Under the pieces are notes generated by a model. It had not been told where the DNA came from. It saw nothing but the letters and a program-made list of their open reading frames with translations, and searched no databases. From the NCBI RefSeq assembly GCF_009870125.1, contig NC_046679.1, positions 25,668,001 to 25,732,000 on the forward strand: a stretch of 64,000 nucleotides of DNA. The letters run 5' to 3'. The translations under genes were made by a program, and so were the position numbers. The DNA comes from Drosophila pseudoobscura. Lineage: Eukaryota > Arthropoda > Insecta > Diptera > Drosophilidae. This document shows, in pieces, positions 59,313 through 64,000 of this stretch. Within the stretch, counting starts at the first letter, position 1, and each line of letters opens with the position of its first letter.

Positions 59313-61021
59313 TCAGTAGAGGGGCGCTACTGTAAACTTGTAGAACGTCACTCCTTCTGGATTGATTCGAGTGTTGAAGGCGTCATTCGGCTTGAACATG
59401 CCCATGTTGCGACTGCTGTTGAACAGGTCCTGCAAGAATAAAAGGCGAAAATGCAGATTGGGGATTTTCATTTGGTTTGGTCGTACCACAACATAATAGC
59501 CCGTGGGGCTGTCCAGACCCAGACGCTCCAAGACGACTTCGAAGTTGCGAGGGCACAAGGGGCAGGCGTCAAAGCCTCCCCGATTTACAAAAGCCACTGC
59601 AAAGGAGTGTTGGCCAAGGTCGTTGACCGGGGTGACTGGACGTACCCACACCTACAAAGGAATGGTGCGGAGTGTTTGTTCCGATACGTCGATTGATTGA
59701 CTAAAGATACCTGAAAGTATTTCGATGCCCTGACGCACTTTCCGGGCATCCCAAGCAAGTCCTGATTTACAGCAATGACTTCTCTGAAATCAGAAATTGG
59801 ATCAGACTTAAGCATGCCAAATAGTGAATGTGCCTGACCGGTTCTGAAGAAGTTCCTTTATTTCCGGGCGCACAGTCTCCAAGTCATTGGTCATTATCAA
59901 AGGAGCTGCGATCACCGACCATATAGCCAGCTGCAATCGGCTGGCGTCATAGCTGAGACGAAAGTTACCTAAAACCAGCTGGGCAAGGGAAAGGGGAAGC
60001 CGTAACACACGCAAATGCCGTAGTCGAAAAATTGGGTGCCCTGAGCCTAACATACCATGTCCGGGTCATTCCATCGACCAGGACCAGCATGGGCTAATAG
60101 AAGCTCCTGATTTCTGCGGTATAGCTCCATTATCCTGAAGACTGATGTGTACGAGTCCGTGATGTCCTCTGCGAACCGCCAAAGATTGCAGTGCTTCGCT
60201 ATCAACCTGTAGTCGGGCTGAAGGGGAACAAATTAGCGTCAAGTGCCGGGGGAGCCTTAAAGTTCTTCCGAGACCTACTTTCTCAGTGTAGAACGGCCAA
60301 CTGCAAGAGTAGACCATCGTCCGACCAGTCCTGTTCATGGCCTTGCCAAAGGCGGGATACCCTCTGTTCCGCTCGGACTCAGTGGCATAGCACCCGTCTA
60401 ACTTCACGTAGTCTGCGCCCCAATCGGCGAAGGTTTGGGCATCGAGCTCGAAGTGTCCCCGAGCGCCAGGACCGCGGAACATACAAGTCTGCTGACCCAC
60501 ATCATGGTATATGCCAAATTTCAGGCCTCGTCCATGAATCTGTGGAAGAATGCTGTTGCCTACTTTTGCTTTTCAGTACGGAAAACTGGATCACTTACGT
60601 AGCGGGACAGAGCAGACATTCCGCTGGGAAAACGTTTCCTATCGGCCAGGAGCTTCTGAGTGGACGTATCGCGAATTCTCTCCATCCAGCAGTCGTCGAT
60701 TATCAAGTACTGGAATCCCACGGCTGCATAGCCCTCGGAGACTAGAAGATCTGCTGTGCGCTTAAAGAGCGACTCACTACGGTGGATAATACAAGAAATG
60801 CATAGTAGAATAAGAGCAGCATTTACCAATCAGAGCCATTACCTGATGCAATCCCTGGGGAAATGAATACAGTCAACAGTACATTGGAATCTCTCGAATG
60901 GCATCCAGCCCATGGGAGGGGTTTGGGCGACTCCGTTCTCGAGCCCGTCGATACATCGCAGCGCACAGCAGAACCAGATCGAAAGACACAACAGATGCGA
61001 AAGGCGTTCTGTGCCAAGCAT
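59313..61021 (-). CDS. Alpha-galactosidase / alpha-N-acetylgalactosaminidase (GH27)
   Basis: Eight exons rebuilt from splice sites: 60843-61021, 60599-60776, 60279-60539, 60056-60217, 59839-59978, 59711-59783, 59487-59651 and 59313-59429. They join in frame to 424 residues, the usual length. The signal peptide is at about 1-23 (LLCLSIWFCCALRC), so the enzyme is lysosomal or secreted. The (beta/alpha)8 barrel begins with QTPPMGWMPFERF, followed by IDDCW. The nucleophile is D167 (YVKLDGC) and the acid/base D224 (WRFAEDITDSY). DPDMLVLGNFRLS and IAVNQDLLG complete the family signature, then comes the small beta domain. The enzyme hydrolyses terminal alpha-galactose or alpha-GalNAc. Specificity loop: CSWPFY has Ser199, as in alpha-N-acetylgalactosaminidase (alpha-galactosidase has Glu), but Phe202 where NAGA has Ala and GLA has Leu. 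Seven introns rule out a retrocopy. Confidence 0.93.
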
Positions 61022-62115
61022 CTCGAATTGTTAATAGAAGAGATGCCAAGTGTGCAAATTGACGTGTACAAATTGGTCTGCTCTGTTCGCTGCCGTGACT
61101 TGTGGAAGACTTGATGGAACTAATGCCATTAGCCCTGAATAGTGCAACCGATTTGGCTGGGTGTAGATACTTGAGCGATTGCAGGTGGTGCGATCGTTTT
61201 TCGTTACGCGGGAATGAAGTGTGAACTAAAATTGGTTTCGGTGTCCAATTTGCGTGATTGATTTTCGACTTTTTGTGTGCTACTACTGCCCAAAATAAAT
61301 GTGTCCAAATCTATGTAAACTAGATGAGTAAACATTGAAAAAACGATGGCTTTTTTGATATCCTCGAAAATCTCCTCGTGATTAAAACTCAGAGTGTAAA
61401 CGTGTACTTTATTCAAGGCGCAAAGGTTAGTCTGCAATTCTGCATTTCTTGCGAGTATTGCTTCTGTTTCTCCACTCCACTCTTTTTAGTCATCATACTT
61501 TGGATGAGAAACATGTGGATATATATAACGTAGAGAGACCAAATGGACATATAATGCAAGCTGATGTGGATGCACGAGTTCCTCTACAGTACCTACATTT
61601 ATTCCCGCTGGCTTAGATATATGTACGATGGATGGAGACTTAAATATGAAATTAGTATGCAATTCCAAAACTAGATTCTCAGTGCCACTAATACAATCAA
61701 ATTTTGCAGACTATACACAGCATAAGCTGGATCGAAGATCAAATTCTATTAACTGACAAGTCATCCCATAAATACAGTTTTGTTTCTATCTTTCTGTCTT
61801 TCTATTTATCCCCTTTTTAAGGCTTTACGAGTACTATTTTTTCCAAAAATGTTTAAGGCAGATATGTAAGGATGTCCAGACCAGTCAGTAGCATTAGCGG
61901 ACAAGTCGGATAGGCATAGTTTTTTGCAATATTCGGCAGACACTATTCTTGTATACAGTCGAGATCGAAACCGAAGTTATTTGACAAAAAGTGTGAAATT
62001 AGCCAGATCGTGTTGTACGACTTTATTTAAAAATAAATGTTTATTATTGAGATTTAAATAGAAAACAACTATTTTAATGTGATTTATAAATATTTTCTTA
62101 GACTTTTATGAGCAG

Positions 62116-62170
62116 CCGGGACTAGTTCGGCCCAAAACTAGTCTTCTATTTTGGATTCAAATAGTCCCGG
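62116..62170. repeat. Compound inverted repeat
   Basis: CCGGGACTA at 62116-62124 is exactly complementary to TAGTCCCGG at 62162-62170. Overlapping it, ACTAGTT at 62121-62127 is complementary to AACTAGT at 62136-62142. The left arm can therefore pair with only one of two partners. Confidence 0.6.
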
Positions 62171-62683
62171 GGAGAGTGGTAAAGGGCAGCCATAGAGGGC
62201 ATTCATAAGGTACGACCATGGCTACTTTCATTCAATTTGGAGCGACAAGCAAACGACAAGCGGCTGTAATTCAATTTGCCGGGCCATGAAATATGCATGA
62301 CGAGGACGAGCGACAACTCCCTCATAACAAATATTTAGATCCCGACAAGCGGAATGTACACACTTATTAAAAAGTAAATTTCATTTATTGCTCGCCGAGA
62401 GCCGCTGTGCGCCAGCAACGGCAAACAAATAAACCAGCTGTAACAACAGAAAGCTTTGCACAATCAAGAGCGGAGCAGAACATTTAATTTTCCACCCGTT
62501 GTGTCTTTGTTTTCCAATCCCGTGCTGCGATTGCCACTGCCACTGCTACTGCCACTGTCACTGTCTCCGACCCGACCCGACCCGAGCCGACCCCGGCGCC
62601 GCCACAAAGTCACATTGACCGTCAAACTGTAATCAAATGATAAATGCTGAGCAGGAAGCCCGGCTCGTCCTCGTTCTCGTGCT

Positions 62684-62713
62684 GTGGACTGGACTGGTCT
62701 GGTCTGGTCTGGT
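62684..62713. repeat. CTGGT/CTGGA pentamer microsatellite
   Basis: About five to six tandem pentamers. CACTGC-type hexamers (62532-62562) and CGACC pentamers (62567-62592) lie just to the left. Confidence 0.75.
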
Positions 62714-64000
62714 GCTCGGCCAGGATATGCAGCCGAGCTCGACCGCGACCGGACCGGATTGGGACCGCAGGACACTGCCACAGCGGCAGCCGCAGCCGCA
62801 GAGTTGTTGAACAAATGACAACAAAAACGGGCGAGGGCACGGACGCTGGAACGGCGGCAACTGCCCACAAGACGATTATCACAGGTTGCCAAGGACATGG
62901 GCGGTCCCCCAACCGCAGCACAATTCCTCTTAAGGATGCCACAGAAAAGTCGGGGCACTATTTGTGCCCTTCCCTTTCTGGCTGGGACTGGGATTGACTA
63001 ACACTGAGGGTGAGAGTGGGCAAGCAACGGTAACAAGTCGCAAGACAATGATTTGAATTTCTGCGCTTTCAGCTCTGTTCGCGTTTCTTTCGGTTTTATG
63101 GCCCACGGAAGGCGACAGCACAGGGAAAAGCGAAATGCGAAAAACAGTGGCAGAGGCAGTAAAACGAAATGAAAGCAGGAAAAAATTAAGCAGCACAAAA
63201 AATTAAAATAAACGCAGAGCCAGAGCCAAGACAAATTCGAAGAAGTTCCAGCTGTAGCCATAGCCGTAGCCGTGGCCCTGCCAGGAGTGGGGGAGGCAAC
63301 GGCAACCCACTTGCTGGCGGATACTGCGGCTGAATAAAATATGAAGCCAGGCCAAAGTTTGCGAAATGCCGTTCATGGCTCCGCCTGGAGATTAGAGGCG
63401 TCGTGGAACCGCTCGCCGGTTGTTCTATGCTGCTGCGTCTCTGCTGGTCGATTCATGCTTTTTGCTAGTGCTGCTGGCGTTTGCTTGGAATTGCTCTGGC
63501 TTTCTTCCGAGCTTCCTTCCACTCCCGCCACTATTGCTGTCCTGGGCTGGCATGGTACACGCACATAGAACATCTCCGATGCAATTGAGCCGTTATCGCT
63601 GAACCTTGGAAAGGGATTTACATTTTGTGTAATTCTTGCAATAAACAAATGCTAGGAAATCAAACTCTATTTACCCAATCGAGAGAGGGTAAAATCTTAT
63701 TATTTACAGAGTTAATTAGCCATTGTTTCTTTTCTAGCAAACTTGGTAATATCGGAGATGTCTTTGGACGAATCATTTGCAACTATGATATTCACATTTA
63801 TCGCCGTACAGTCTGTCTGTGCTTTGGGTGAAATTTGCTCTAATAAATCTGCGCGCATTATTTTACCTTTATCGCAAGCATTAAATTAAATCTGATTAAA
63901 ACGAAAATCATAAATCCCAATATAGCGGACTGGGAAAAGGAGAGACCCGCCCGCGGTCTCGTCGCACGCCTAATTGCGTTCCGCCCCTGCCTTGGGCCTC

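Larger units (their letters stand above)
61022..64000. other. Non-coding right end
   Basis: No gene recognised. It includes the presumed promoter of the GH27 gene, an AT-rich stretch (61.2-62.1 kb), a compound inverted repeat at 62116-62170, and GC-rich short-repeat runs at 62532-62592 and 62684-62713. Frames of 100-164 codons near 62.5-63.0 kb arise from these simple repeats. Confidence 0.5.

Noticed and set aside
1-64000. CRISPR arrays, bacterial operons, prophage
   Set aside because: The window is a eukaryotic genome with spliced genes; the short tandem repeats are microsatellites without spacer structure.

Overview
The window is euchromatic DNA from a fruit fly of the genus Drosophila. 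The drosulfakinin precursor, the short GT..AG introns, the polymorphic CA, CAG and pentamer microsatellites, and a mini-me/DINE-1-type mobile element all point that way. Gene content (drosulfakinin, beta-mannosidase and a PTB-domain gene close together) matches what I recall of the base of 3R (Muller element E) in D. melanogaster. The very frequent TACGAGTA/TACTCGTA motif and the obscura-like repeats suggest a relative outside the melanogaster subgroup, but I cannot name the species from sequence alone.

Layout: a one-exon gene for a secreted cysteine-rich DUF4773 protein (183-1007, +). Then 5.7 kb of non-coding DNA and a one-exon gene for a secreted, low-complexity, coiled-coil protein (6743-7921, +). 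Its 3' end faces two tandem beta-mannosidase genes on the minus strand: copy 1 (8126-11606, nine exons, 909 aa) and copy 2 (14302-17847, ten exons, 911 aa). I rebuilt both gene models from splice sites; every junction keeps frame and both keep the catalytic glutamates. The drosulfakinin gene (19379-19798, -) follows, then a three-coding-exon gene for a PTB-domain adaptor (24939-33284, -) with a 6.2-kb intron.

From about 33.4 to 59.3 kb I find no convincing gene. This stretch holds microsatellites, a mini-me/DINE-1-like element at about 44.4-45.1 kb and fragments of similar elements at 34.4-35.1 and 46.7-46.9 kb. It also holds an array of CTCF-like sites at 35.7 kb and a decayed-looking coding patch at 36-37.3 kb. 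A complete eight-exon GH27 alpha-galactosidase / alpha-N-acetylgalactosaminidase gene (59313-61021, -) follows, and the last 3 kb look non-coding.

Functionally the window groups three glycosidases of the lysosomal or secreted type (two GH2 beta-mannosidases, one GH27 enzyme) with a satiety neuropeptide gene and a signalling adaptor. There is no operon logic here; each gene has its own promoter. The best leads are the old beta-mannosidase duplication with shifted intron positions and contrasting promoter motifs, the GH27 gene with an unusual specificity loop, the apparent loss of the processing site for drosulfakinin-0, and the CTCF-like repeat array at the edge of the gene desert.
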